A stretch of 64,000 bases of DNA. Origin: Hermatobates lingyangjiaoensis. Taxonomy: Eukaryota > Arthropoda > Insecta > Hemiptera > Hermatobatidae. Of the stretch, positions 22,851-32,627 are shown in pieces; within the stretch, counting starts at the first letter, position 1; every line of letters starts with the position of its first letter. The notes beneath the pieces were generated by a model. That model did not search any database. It saw only the letters and a list, made by a program, of their open reading frames with translations, and had not been told where the DNA came from. Both the position numbers and the translations under genes were made by a program. The stretch is taken from contig JAPFBL010000222.1 in the NCBI GenBank assembly GCA_026182355.1, positions 1,083,001 through 1,147,000 of the forward strand, read 5' to 3'.

Positions 22851-22904
22851 AACTAATAAGGCAGTTCAGTGTCATGTGTTTATTCAAAATACAGTTGTTG
22901 TTGA

Positions 22905-22985
22905 AATCCTGACTATTTTTCTTTGTAAAATAATTCATAATGTAATACTTAGTTTTTCTGTTTCAAAATTTATATTTCTGTAAGT
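22905..22985 (+). repeat. PLE-3 fragment
   Basis: TTTTTCTTTGTAAAATAATT and GTTTTTCTGTTTCAAAATTT match the PLE-3 right arm at about 9855-9920. Confidence 0.6.
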
Positions 22986-22989
22986 TTTC

Positions 22990-24410
22990 TCACTAATCTA
23001 TTGTCAAAATTTCAATTGTAATTTCTTAATTGTAACTAATTGCATTTTATGTATGTTTGATTTTTGCATGATTGAATTATTTCTTACATTTCTTCCGTTT
23101 GTTTACATTTAAAATAAGTTTTAGTATAACGTTGTTCTTTTCTGTTATGTATAAACTATTAACATAACAGTTATCAATTAACTTAATTAATAGTTAACAG
23201 TTAACTAACTATTAACATAATTATGTATTAACTATGTATATATGTATTAACTATTATTACATGCAAATGACTCCTAAAACATAAAATTCATACAAATAAT
23301 TAAATTTATTCTTTATTAATATTGTAGAATTAATTATATTATACACCCGTAATCATAAAAAAAATATTTCTTTTGTTAAAAAGTTATCAAGATAAATAAT
23401 TTTGTGGATCAGACGGCTCGTTCAAATAGCATTGTCAAACAGATTTTTGTTAAGAAATGTCATCAGAATGAAGGTTTGTTTAAACGACTTTTGTCATATT
23501 GGCTTTTTCTTTTTTCTAGCTTAAAATTTGATTTAGCTGTTTTGAATACTGAAAGATCGTAATAAAGTGGAAACTGGTCATCTCTACTGGAATAACATGA
23601 TAGGATATTGCACCAAAGCGCTGTTTCTGGCTCACTTTGAGTGAAATGACAGATTTTACTCTTTGTTTTGACCTTTAGGTCTCACAAGATAGGTACTAGA
23701 AATGGTGAAAGCCCACAGTAACATAGGACAAAGGTAAATACAACGAGAAATTTTCTTCAACGAAAATCATTTAAACTAACGTCATCCTAACAAATGTGAT
23801 TGATAATCCTAAACTATTTTCAGAAAACCAATGTGTCAACAGGAAATTGTTTGCTATAAAACAAGGAAAGTAACATTGCAGTGTTATTTATTCCTTCCAA
23901 TAACTGCATTGATTCTTATTTTGAATGCACTTTAGTTCGTTCGTCGGTTGCAATTTTATTAAAAAGTTCATTTAAGTAGGTATGTTTAGCCAGAATTCGA
24001 CCCAGTTCACTATTGGTCACTACCCTGACACCATACACTACTAATGAATATGTTGAAAATCAGCCACAGCATGCTGACTCAAGGATTCTCTCTTACCATT
24101 GTAACAGCAGAGTATATTGTGGTGGATTGTTCATTAGAACGCACACTTCCACGGAAAGTGTGGAAGTGCCGACTGACCTGACATTCGAATAATTACTAAG
24201 AAACCATAAGATAGCGTTTAATTTTTTAGAGTGCAATGCACTCATGCAGATATAAGCTCTACATTATATTATGTTTCATTGTTATTTTCTGAATCTGACT
24301 TTGTTATGAGTTAGTCACAAATTTATTTGTAGACACCTTATATAAAATTATCCACATTAAACATTTTATGGTATAATTAACGATAACAAATTTTGTCCAT
24401 TAATACCGTA
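22990..24410. other. AT-rich sequence, nothing recognised
   Basis: Contains short interspersed TAACTATTAACATAA-like repeats at about 23150-23260 and a small hairpin at 24145-24168 (CACTTCCAC/GTGGAAGTG). No gene was recognised. Confidence 0.4.
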
Positions 24411-24417
24411 CATTGGT

Positions 24418-24434
24418 GGGGGGGGGGGGGGGGG
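24418..24434 (+). repeat. Poly(G) run of 17
   Basis: A pure G run immediately upstream of the SINE head at 24435. Unusual in such AT-rich DNA. Confidence 0.95.
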
Positions 24435-24745
24435 TAGCTCAGTAGTTAACGTACTCACCTCTGGGCTGGTAGTCCGGGGTTCGATCCCCACCAGGCGTTC
24501 GATTAATTCACGCGGGAGTTGTTTATGGTAAATCTCAGTACGTCGTCCCTCGGAGAGGACGTTAAGCCGTCGGTCCCGAGCCTGTACGATATCAGGTACT
24601 CGTTAAAGATCCCTACTCAAAATGCACTTGAGTTAAGCAAAATGTAGGATTCCCAATGTAGAATCACCAATCAAACAAAAAGTCGGTAAACGCAGCTGAC
24701 GTTATCACCCGCTAAGGAATCGGTTTAAACAATAAAAAGAAAGAA
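24435..24745 (+). repeat. tRNA-derived SINE, copy 3 (best preserved)
   Basis: Box A TAGCTCAGTAGTTAACG (24435-24451) and box B GGTTCGATCC (24478-24487) are both clear and correctly spaced for an internal RNA polymerase III promoter. The body holds GTCCCTCGGAGAGGACGTTA and GCCGTCGGTCCCGAG. The tail has GATTCCCAATGTAGAATCA and ends near an AATAAAAAG-like run. This copy is the reference for the family in this window. Confidence 0.9.
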
Positions 24746-24994
24746 TGTACATTCAGGGAGTAGGGTCTGTTGTTATTCAAAAAGTGCAAAAAAAACATTA
24801 ACATTTCTTTAAATTAAATATGAATTAAATTCTTAACCATTTTATACACCACAATTTGACCAGGAAAATTTTTATAAAAACTGGCACACCTCTATTTCAA
24901 AATTTTATTTATGAATTTCTATAGTGTTAGGGGACACACATATGACCTTTATATTTATAGCACTTCTTCATGAAAATACGATCCAACACGGACA

Positions 24995-25195
24995 AATAAA
25001 GTTCAATGTAGATAAATAAACACACAATTGGAGTCTTTCATTTGTGGTTTAAACCATCTATAGGTCAGATAAGAGAGGGAAACCACTGGTGCAGAGACGG
25101 TTGGAGGCCAATATGGTACAAACCAAAAATTAGAGACTGTAGGTGTGTGTTTTTAATTTCTCTATGATTCTTCATCCGCATTGAACTTGATATAT
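24995..25195. mobile_element. PLE-6 terminal repeats, inverted pair
   Basis: AAGTTCAATGTAGATAAAT (left) is mirrored by TCCGCATTGAACTT (right). The centre has ACTGGTGCAGAGACGGTTGG, also at 60380-60400. Bordered by TATATA. Confidence 0.55.
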
Positions 25196-25199
25196 ATAA

Positions 25200-25640
25200 A
25201 TAAATCATATCATGAATGATTTATTTATATATAAATATATATATTTATTTATAAATAATATCTTAAATGTTATGATATACTTGTTGTTGTCCATTTATAA
25301 TAACTACACATTTTAAAACCACTTTTACCAATAGACTTCTGGCTATTAATGAAAGTTTGATGGTATAGTATTATAGTAACAGAGTCAGCTCGATAGAGGT
25401 GAACTTTGATTATAAGACAGTGACTAATGTGGATTTTTAGCATATACCTCCATGTCTTGTACATTTATTCAACATGTGATATAATTAATGCAAAAACTTT
25501 GCATGAATATGAATATATTTTTTAAAATAATTATGTATTTTATACAATGATATGGTAATGTGCCAAAACCAAATTTACAAGATTACATTTTTTTAAAATT
25601 TTTAAGAGTTAGATTTTTCCATTGAATAACTTTTCAATAA
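25200..25640. other. AT palindromes and unrecognised sequence
   Basis: Perfect AT-rich palindromes at about 25190-25260 (ATTTATTTATATATAAATA type). Nothing else was recognised. Confidence 0.4.
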
Positions 25641-25689
25641 TTGGTATTAAGAAACAAATAAACTCTCTTGTTTATTTGCCTTCAAGATG

Positions 25690-26300
25690 CAATCTTGTAT
25701 GATAACAACAACGCCCAGAACCGGTTGTATTGAATGACTACAGTACCAATATAAAATATTTTATAAACAGTCATACCTTGTTAATCGCTAGTGGAGTCTC
25801 CCGACCAGTTTTGGAAAGGCTGCATTATCAATTAGTCTAAACGTATGTTCTATAAATCACGAATATAAATACTTATTTTAAAACTATGGTACCAATGTAT
25901 ACCTAAATTTCCTATCTATTCTTTTTATTTTTATTTTAATCTGTTTTTGTTCTCTTACAATTCAAGTCGTCTCTGGTGTGTCCTCCTGTCATCTTTTCTT
26001 GTTTTTTATTGGTTTGAATCTTATATCCGATTCGTGGTTGATTTGTTCGTTTATTAGGTTAAGACAGAGACTTGAAACTTGAATTGTAAAAGAACAAAAA
26101 AAAGTTTTAAAAAAAATAGATATCCTTATTTCATGAAAATTAGGCATATATTGGTACCATTGTTTTAAAATAGGTATTTATATCAGAAACTATGTTCTAG
26201 AACATGAGTTTAGTCCCATTGATGATGCAGCCTTGCGAAACCGGTCTGGCTACTCCACCAGCGATAGACGTAGTATGAGGGTATACAAGAATATCTTTTT
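25690..26300. mobile_element. PLE-4 terminal repeats, inverted pair
   Basis: Left arm about 25760-25970, right arm about 26082-26295, inverted. The right arm carries TGATGATGCAGCCTTGCGAA and ACCGGTC on the plus strand: a hammerhead-like core with the first C replaced by T, a GCA/TGC stem II and GAAAC followed by GGTC. The left arm is more decayed. Confidence 0.6.
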
Positions 26301-27640
26301 TACTAACCTTTGTGGTGCTATAGTTATGCATTTATTTACCAGGATAAAAAGTAAACCAGTCTATCCATAATATATGTTTTACTCGCAACTGTATTTCTAA
26401 TCATATGGCTGTATAATAACAATGTTGCATTATACAGCCATTTATTAATTACATTTAGCCTTGTGTACCATGTATTTCTGAGTGTTTAATTACGTAATCA
26501 ACAATTCAATAGCTGCAATTACTAATCTAACATGAATAACTACATTTGAGAAGGGAATGAACAAAATGGAGAGTTGAAGAAAATGTAGAACTTAGGGGAA
26601 GCAGTCGATGTCAAGACTACGGAAATCCATTAACCGCCTGACAGTCGGTCATGAAATGCAATTCACTCAGCTGCATCTCCAAGTCAACACTAATTTAAAA
26701 TTCTTAGTAATTTAAAATCATACTGTTTTTAAATTCAAAATTAATTGAAAGTAAGCACAATCATTGAAGTAAAATGAAATCTACTTCATCTAAATAAGAT
26801 GGGAAGATTTAATTAAACAGTATATCCTAGATAATACAAGCAATTTAATATGCACATACATTAAAATATATTATCATAAAATCACACAAAGATATGCATG
26901 CACACGTATACACACACACACACACACCACCCGCACACTTTAGTCTTATAATACACTTATTACAGTTCCATTTTTGAATTATATATGCATGCATATGTTC
27001 ATGATTGTTTTTGTTTCTTTTTATTTTATCCATTTAATTACAGCCTGCTTTATACATAAAAATATATAAAAGTTAATTACATGATATTATCATTTTTATA
27101 AGTTGAATTTTGTTTTTGATTCAAAAAACTACTATTGTAAGTATAGATGTTGATTGTTATCTTCCATGTTTATTAAGAAGTATTTTTACAGTAGTACTTA
27201 CAAAATATCAAACCTCTATATGACCCAAAAAGGCTTAAAAAAAAAATGGTACTTACTTCTATATAAATGCTGTGAAGTACGTTTTTCGGAATGTAATATC
27301 CACGAACAATGAATTATACGTTTGATGAATTTCATTAGTATCTACCAAATGGTGGAACTTTTAGAGATAACAAAAAATGTTGTATGGATAAAAATCCAAA
27401 CATAATATTAAAAATATCAAAAATGGATTCCGCTGTATATGGTGGTGGTGTGTGTCCATTAAAATCTCAAAATAATTTTTTAATAATTGTACTCTAGTTC
27501 TAGTTTAGAACAAAATGTTATCTCGTAGTTAAGTGTATGATTTCAAATTATTATTTTTTTTTATGTTTATATCAGTTTTCTATGCAAGTTTAACACACAA
27601 TACCTAGTAACAACATTTTTTGAAGATGTATAATTTTTGT
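26301..27640. other. AT-rich sequence with a short (CA)n
   Basis: A (CA)n run is at about 26909-26926. A T-rich stretch borders the Helitron at 27550-27600. No gene was recognised. Confidence 0.4.
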
Positions 27641-28452
27641 TAGTTTAATAGAAGACTAGCAAACGTGCCTGTCTTTGACAGAATCAAAAATTCCCTGATA
27701 CATGTATTCCAAAATATCATTAGAAATTATTATTACAGTGTTGAGCAAATGCCTCAGTATACACCACATTAGCTGTCTGTCCTTCAGGTTATTGGAAGAA
27801 AATAGAGTTAGAATCTCTGACTCTTGGGCAAGCAAACTACAGTTGACAATGTGAGAAAAATTTGGTCTCACTCACTTCAATTCCTGCGGTAGATAGAGAT
27901 TCCCCTTGCGACTTAGTTACCGTTATTGCAAAAACATACACTGAGGGGACATTTCAATCGTTTGAATGGAAACGGATAGTGGCTCGGAATCAATGGTAGA
28001 GGTGGTTCCTGCGTTAGATAAAGTTTTCAATTGCGACTTAGTTAACGTCAATGTGAAATAGACTCTGAAAGAACTTTGCAATCGCTTCAACGAAAACAAA
28101 TAGTGGCTCGGAATCAATGGTATGCGTGGTATACACACAGACTCCCCAGTAGCACACCAAGTTATGACGTCCGCCTTTATGGCGTATTTATACAGAGCAT
28201 GAACTCAAAGTCGTGTTTCGTTGCATATGTTTGGAGCACTCACTTTTTCGTAACATTAAGTTTGTTACTGCTACTAAATCACAAGTAGCGTAACAAAATG
28301 ATTGGTGATCCTACTTTAAGTTTTTACTCATGAGCAGGCAGTCCAGGAGCAGTCACGGAGTCAAGAAATTCAGTTAGATAATGCACTGCTTCCTCATCAC
28401 TAATCACTCTCTTTACTGACTTGTAAGTTCTTTCGTCGGTATGATATAGCGT

Positions 28453-28464
28453 AAGAACTTGTTT
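28453..28464. repeat. 12-bp target site duplication, left
   Basis: AAGAACTTGTTT, repeated exactly at 28974-28985. The uninterrupted Helitron copy at about 59453-59464 has the word once. Confidence 0.9.
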
Positions 28465-28569
28465 CTAATGTAGTGCAATCAGTTATTATGTGGTATTTAC
28501 TCATTGTAGGGTAAAAATCTAATGAAATGGTCTCCACATATAAAAATTTTTAATGATATAAACAACGCG

Positions 28570-28596
28570 TTTCGAAAACGTAGTGTTCTTCCTCAG
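28570..28596 (-). ncRNA. Hammerhead-like core, PLE-2 left arm
   Basis: Minus strand: CTGAGGA (28596-28590), a stem II region with GAACAC, and GAAAC followed by GCGTTG. CUGAGGA fits CUGANGA. The closing side of stem II carries substitutions. Confidence 0.5.
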
Positions 28597-28878
28597 GCAT
28601 TAACTAAATTTCCTACACATAGTCTAAAAGAAAATGTAAAGGCTCAGCCTAACTTTTAAGAGAAAAAAAATTACAATGAAATGTGCCTGCCTTTGAATAA
28701 GAAACAGATGGACCCTATACCCCCACCCATGTCCATTCCATTACTAGTTAGTCTTATTCAGAGGCACTCATCCTTAGGTTCGTACTTTCTGCCTTATTTT
28801 ATTTTATATTAATTTTTGTACTTATTTACTTTGTACTATAGATAGCTCTCTGGTGTTATTGCATTTTTTAGTTAATGC

Positions 28879-28905
28879 CTGAGGAAGAACACTACGGGTT
28901 CGAAA
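28879..28905 (+). ncRNA. Hammerhead-like core, PLE-2 right arm
   Basis: CTGAGGA (28879-28885), stem II GAAC...GTTC, GAAAC (28902-28906) and then GCGTTGTT. A C-G pair next to A-U can form stem III before a GUU triplet. Confidence 0.55.
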
Positions 28906-28973
28906 CGCGTTGTTTATATCATTAAAAATTTTTATATGTGGAGACCATTTCATTAGATTTTTACCCTACAATG

Positions 28974-28985
28974 AAGAACTTGTTT
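28974..28985. repeat. 12-bp target site duplication, right
   Basis: AAGAACTTGTTT, matching 28453-28464. Confidence 0.9.
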
Positions 28986-29165
28986 GTTGATTTTTCCTGC
29001 CTGTTCATTAGTAAGGCTTGAGCATTGCTCGTTCACAAACTCATTTATTCTGAATATATAGTACATCTTGAACTCTGGGAAACACCTTGTCAATAAGGTC
29101 AAATAAGCAATATATTCATGTACGAAAATGAACTTAAAATCATCTAACAATACCTAATTGCTACA

Positions 29166-29525
29166 CCCGTATATTTTCAAAATAAACATGTCTGTGAAGT
29201 TAAAACAATACAGCTTAAAAGTGCATAACTTCGCTTCTACACTGAATTTTCAATCCATTTAGAATCTATGTTTTAAGCTAGACATACACAAATCTACTGT
29301 AAAAGTTTCAGGTTGCTATGTCCCATGGTGGCTGAGTTTACTTGTGACAAAAATTTTACGGACAAACCGATAGACCGAAATTTTTCTGAGGGTGGATTCG
29401 GTTTCTCTAATGTATGAAACGTAAGGAAATCTTGAGATGAGACAGTTCTAAGCAATGTACAGACAAGGCCTTTCTTTTGTTTATATAGATGTTGTATTAT
29501 TGTTAACTTGATTTTACGTATAAAC
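29166..29525 (-). repeat. Repeat upstream of the Helitron helicase, copy 1
   Basis: Matches 59640-60125 with the same order of phrases (GGTGGCTGAGTTTACTTGTG, GGTGGATTCGGTTTCTC, AAGCAATGTACAGACAA). It is probably part of the same Helitron or of a repeat it carries. No coding was recognised. Confidence 0.65.
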
Positions 29526-29529
29526 AATG

Positions 29530-30325
29530 CTAGTAAAAAAAAAGTACAACTCTACAATTTTTAATAAGTCCATTTCAGTTTGTGATTTAAGAAAAAATTC
29601 GTTTCTTTCAAATGAACAAACTTTTTAACTCCATAATAAAAGTTAACACATATAACAGTTTTTAAACATCTAGATAAAAAATTAACCTAATTACAATTGT
29701 AGAGGTTTCTTCCCGTTTAATTCTGTTAAAATTCAAAGTTAACAATAAGATGACAATTTGAAAAATTTAAATAGAAATGATGGAAATATTTTTAATATGA
29801 CAGGAGTAGTGAAAAGATGTTGGTTATTCAGTGAGGTAATTGAATAGAAGAGAGACGGTGTTAATGTTGTGAGAGAGAGGCCGTTTTGAAAGGAATGTCT
29901 GCTAGGACATTTATTTAAAATGAAAAAATATTGCAAGATTCTCTACTTAAATATAATGCTGTAAGATGTATATGGTTTTAAAATTTACTGTTTATTAATT
30001 TCTACTATTTAAAACAACCTATAAATTGAGATATTTAGGATCAAAAAAGAAATTAATTATCATTATTAAAAGCATTATTTAAAAAAATGAAAAAAAATCC
30101 TATTAACTAATACAACGAAGTTGTAGCGTCTATCTGTTATTTTCTGTTTCTTTTTCTTATCAAATTTCATGCAGAAGTTTATAGATAGACAGCACTATAC
30201 GTCTACATTCTAAAATTGCATGAACCAGCCTACATAAGAATGCATGTTTTCATTACTTCTGGAATCTGTTGTTTACTCATATTGGGGGATTTCAAAAATT
30301 ACGTCTCCACACAAAAAAAAATTTA
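29530..30325. other. AT-rich sequence, nothing recognised
   Basis: No gene or repeat was identified. Confidence 0.4.
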
Positions 30326-30327
30326 AT

Positions 30328-30480
30328 ATGAAAACTAACAACGCGTTTTGAATACTTAGTATACTTCTTCAAGTTTACACCTGCATTCATAAGAGTTGAT
30401 CTACCAAAGTTACATAGGAAGGACTGAGTCTCAGTCTGTAATTTTTGAAACCCCCGAAAAATGCATACATATAGGATACT
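30328..30480 (-). mobile_element. PLE terminal repeat, decayed
   Basis: AACGCGTTTTGAATACTTAG followed by TATACTTCTTCAAG: on the minus strand a core TTGAAGA, a GTATAC/GTATTC stem and CAAAAC, that is, a PLE-2-like hammerhead region with substitutions in both conserved blocks. Confidence 0.45.
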
Positions 30481-30898
30481 GATAAACAATTAAACACTGC
30501 TAATCCGCATTAATTAACTCTATACGGATGATTATTGAAGTCATATTCTACGATTAAATCTGCAGAAGTCATGAACGATAAAATATATAAATACCAACAG
30601 TAAAATATTCAGCTTAAAATATTTTAAAAACAAATGACTTTATTGATAATCTCAAAGATATTTTCTCCACAACATTTTTTTGCTTCATAACGTCACTTAA
30701 ACACTTGAAACCTTAAAAAAAGGCAATTGTAAAATTTCTGTTTTCCCTTTAGAAACTGATAATATTTCTTTCACTTCCAATTCACTCTACTGGGAAAATT
30801 CTGTAGGTAAATTCACAGTCTTTGCAAAAAATTATTCTTTTACAAATTCGTGCATATGATCACAGATTTGCTGATGATCTTTTACCTATTAATATAAA
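30481..30898. other. AT-rich sequence, nothing recognised
   Basis: No gene or repeat was identified. Confidence 0.4.
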
Positions 30899-31055
30899 TT
30901 ATATTCACGTGGGTGTTGAATAAATCTGAGCACTTCGTCCCTCGGAGAGGACGTTAAGCCGTCGGTCCCGAGCCTGTATCATGCCAGGTCCTCATTAAAC
31001 ATACCTACTCTAAATACACTTGAGTTAGGCAAAATTTAGGACTCCCGATGTAGAG
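30899..31055 (+). repeat. tRNA-derived SINE, copy 4 (5' truncated)
   Basis: Starts inside the body (TTCACGTGGGTGTTGAATAA) and keeps GTCCCTCGGAGAGGACGTTA, CACTTGAGTTAGGCAAAAT and the CCCGATGTAGAGA end. Boxes A and B are absent. Confidence 0.85.
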
Positions 31056-31184
31056 AAAATCTGCATTGTGCAGTATTACAAAGGGCCAATGTTCGGCCTG
31101 TGTACTGTCACTGAATTCCACAGTGTTACCTATTACTACCAATGATCAAACCACAATAAGAAATAGGAAAACAAGACTAAGATC

Positions 31185-31213
31185 TTTCAACCGTAACAAG
31201 CGGTCTTCGTCAG
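31185..31213 (-). ncRNA. Hammerhead-like core, PLE-1 (left arm)
   Basis: Minus strand: CTGACGA (31213-31207), stem II ACCG/CGGT, GAAA (31188-31185). Confidence 0.42.
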
Positions 31214-31267
31214 AGTCAAAAACCCAACTGACAGTTGGGTCAAAAACACTCAGTTGGGTTTTTGACT

Positions 31268-31296
31268 CTGACGAAGACCGCTTGTTACGGTTGAAA
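31268..31296 (+). ncRNA. Hammerhead-like core, PLE-1 (right arm)
   Basis: CTGACGA (31268-31274), stem II ACCG/CGGT, GAAA (31293-31296). Same limits as at 10537: stem III is weak. Confidence 0.42.
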
Positions 31297-31379
31297 GATC
31301 TTAGTCTTGTTTTCCCATTTCTTATTGTGGTTTGATCATTGATTGTTATTTCATGTGTTTATGTGAAATCTTTTTATCT

Positions 31380-32620
31380 ATTACTGCCAGTATAAATTAT
31401 ACTCAGCCTTATTTCATAATTCAAATTCTTGTTAACATAATATTTTGCTCAGATATTCCAAAATATAAAAATGATAAAACATTTATACCACCTTTTCAAA
31501 CAAAAAAAAACTGTCATATTATTATTTTTCTTTTTCCAAATCTACGAAGACAGTGAAAACTTTCTTCCTTTAATGTTCCTAGTCACTGTTATGAGTTTTA
31601 ATAAACATTTATGTGGATGACCTAAAATTAATTATAAAAAAAATGCATTAATAAACTACATTTTAGAAAATTTCTTTAACCAATAACACTATACTTAATG
31701 CCTCTATACATCCTCCCAATCAAAAGTACGTGTATGTAGGCATAAAATCAATTTATTACTTCTTAGTCTATATAGAGTATATGGACGAATTAAAAACAAT
31801 AAAAAATATCAGTTAACGCTAGACTTAAAGTGACACTAAATATTAAAACCTCAGATATTAGGAGACAGAAAAACGAAAGTGTTAGCAACTACTGGAAAAA
31901 AACTACCCTTGAAAAACAATGATAAATTGACAAAGTTTACCAATATATAGGAAAAAATACAAATAAATAAATAAACTTATTTACAAAAGAAGAGATAAAG
32001 TTTTCATTAAAACCGAAAATTCAATGAAATCATAACCTGTCATATATAATGGAATATAACAGCAATAAATAAGACCGAAGCAAAATTTAAAGAAATAAAT
32101 GCAAATATTGTAAACAATATTATATAGAACAGACAACTAACTATAACATTAAGAACTTTTTTAATAATAACAGTATAATATCGCAACACATTGTTTATGA
32201 AAATTATAACAAAGATAAGTGCACATGATATATGAGAGAAGAAATAATCTATTGTCTACACTTCATCAAATGGACATAGCACATAATGGTACATAAATAA
32301 ATGAATAAAGAAATAGTAAAGGGTTCTTAAAAAGGATACTGAAGTGTCTAGATCTGATTTAGAATTGATGACTTTAGATGGAATAGAAGTATCCTTCGGC
32401 AATAAGAGCGCTATGTTGCCCTTCTTACAGTCATGATAACTCAATGTAAAAAACCTAAATAGCCATAATCCAGTCTTACAAAGTAGTAGTTTGTTCTTAG
32501 TAGTTAATTTAAAATGTTGGTTAAGTAAATAAATATTGAGGATATTACTTAATTTAATCCTTTCATTTGTTTTGTCTTTTTAATTGTAATATATGATGCA
32601 CAACCAAGGCCGTTCACTGA
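31380..32620. other. AT-rich sequence, nothing recognised
   Basis: No gene or repeat was identified. Open frames here are short. Confidence 0.4.
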
Positions 32621-32627
32621 CACTTTT

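Larger units (their letters stand above)
28465..28973. mobile_element. PLE-2 foldback (inverted pair) inserted in the Helitron
   Basis: Insertion of 509 bp. Outer arms: TGTAGGGTAAAAATCTAATG on the left and its inverse on the right. Both arms carry hammerhead-like cores. The centre matches the PLE 3' UTR-like sequence of 17.4 and 22.7 kb. No coding part remains. The clean 12-bp duplication shows the foldback inserted as a unit. Confidence 0.85.
27757..29150 (-). pseudogene. Helitron Pif1-like helicase, decayed
   Basis: On the minus strand, in order: NEQAGKINKQVL (29035-28970 region); then, beyond the PLE insertion, the EFL-type motif near 28390; a decayed KVGAPIML block near 28310; and IPRIPLIPSHYLFSLKRLQ with LTKSQLKTL at 28130-28020. 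Last comes SHIVNCSLLAQESEI near 27830, the site of the HGQLYVACSRV-type motif of Helitron helicases. A tandem duplication of about 127 bp lies at 27880-28130. Many stops and frameshifts. The family role is DNA unwinding in rolling-circle transposition. Confidence 0.8.
27656..29165 (-). mobile_element. Helitron remnant, copy 1 (interrupted)
   Basis: Minus-strand Helitron end. The 3' terminus is CTAG (27656-27659) followed by T outside the element, and a hairpin CTGTCAAAGACAG lies about 10 nt inside, the classical rolling-circle 3' signal. Decayed helicase sequence runs from about 29150 down to 27757. A PLE-2 foldback (28465-28973) with a 12-bp duplication interrupts it. A related copy is at 58742-59640. 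The 5' end is not identified. Confidence 0.85.
31143..31342. mobile_element. PLE-1 mini-palindrome (about 200 bp)
   Basis: Two PLE-1 terminal repeats face each other (31143-31233 and 31254-31340) with a loop of about 20 nt. Each arm carries a hammerhead-like core. There is no coding sequence; a frame that reads through the hairpin is accidental. Unlike most others, this one has no (TA)n border. Confidence 0.8.

Noticed and set aside
24435..24507. A functional tRNA gene
   Set aside because: Boxes A and B are good, but no acceptor stem or cloverleaf can be closed, and the same head is joined to a shared SINE body in other copies.
31066..31335. An 89-codon frame across the PLE-1 hairpin
   Set aside because: It reads through both arms of a palindrome, so the two halves are reverse complements of each other. 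It is an accident of the structure.
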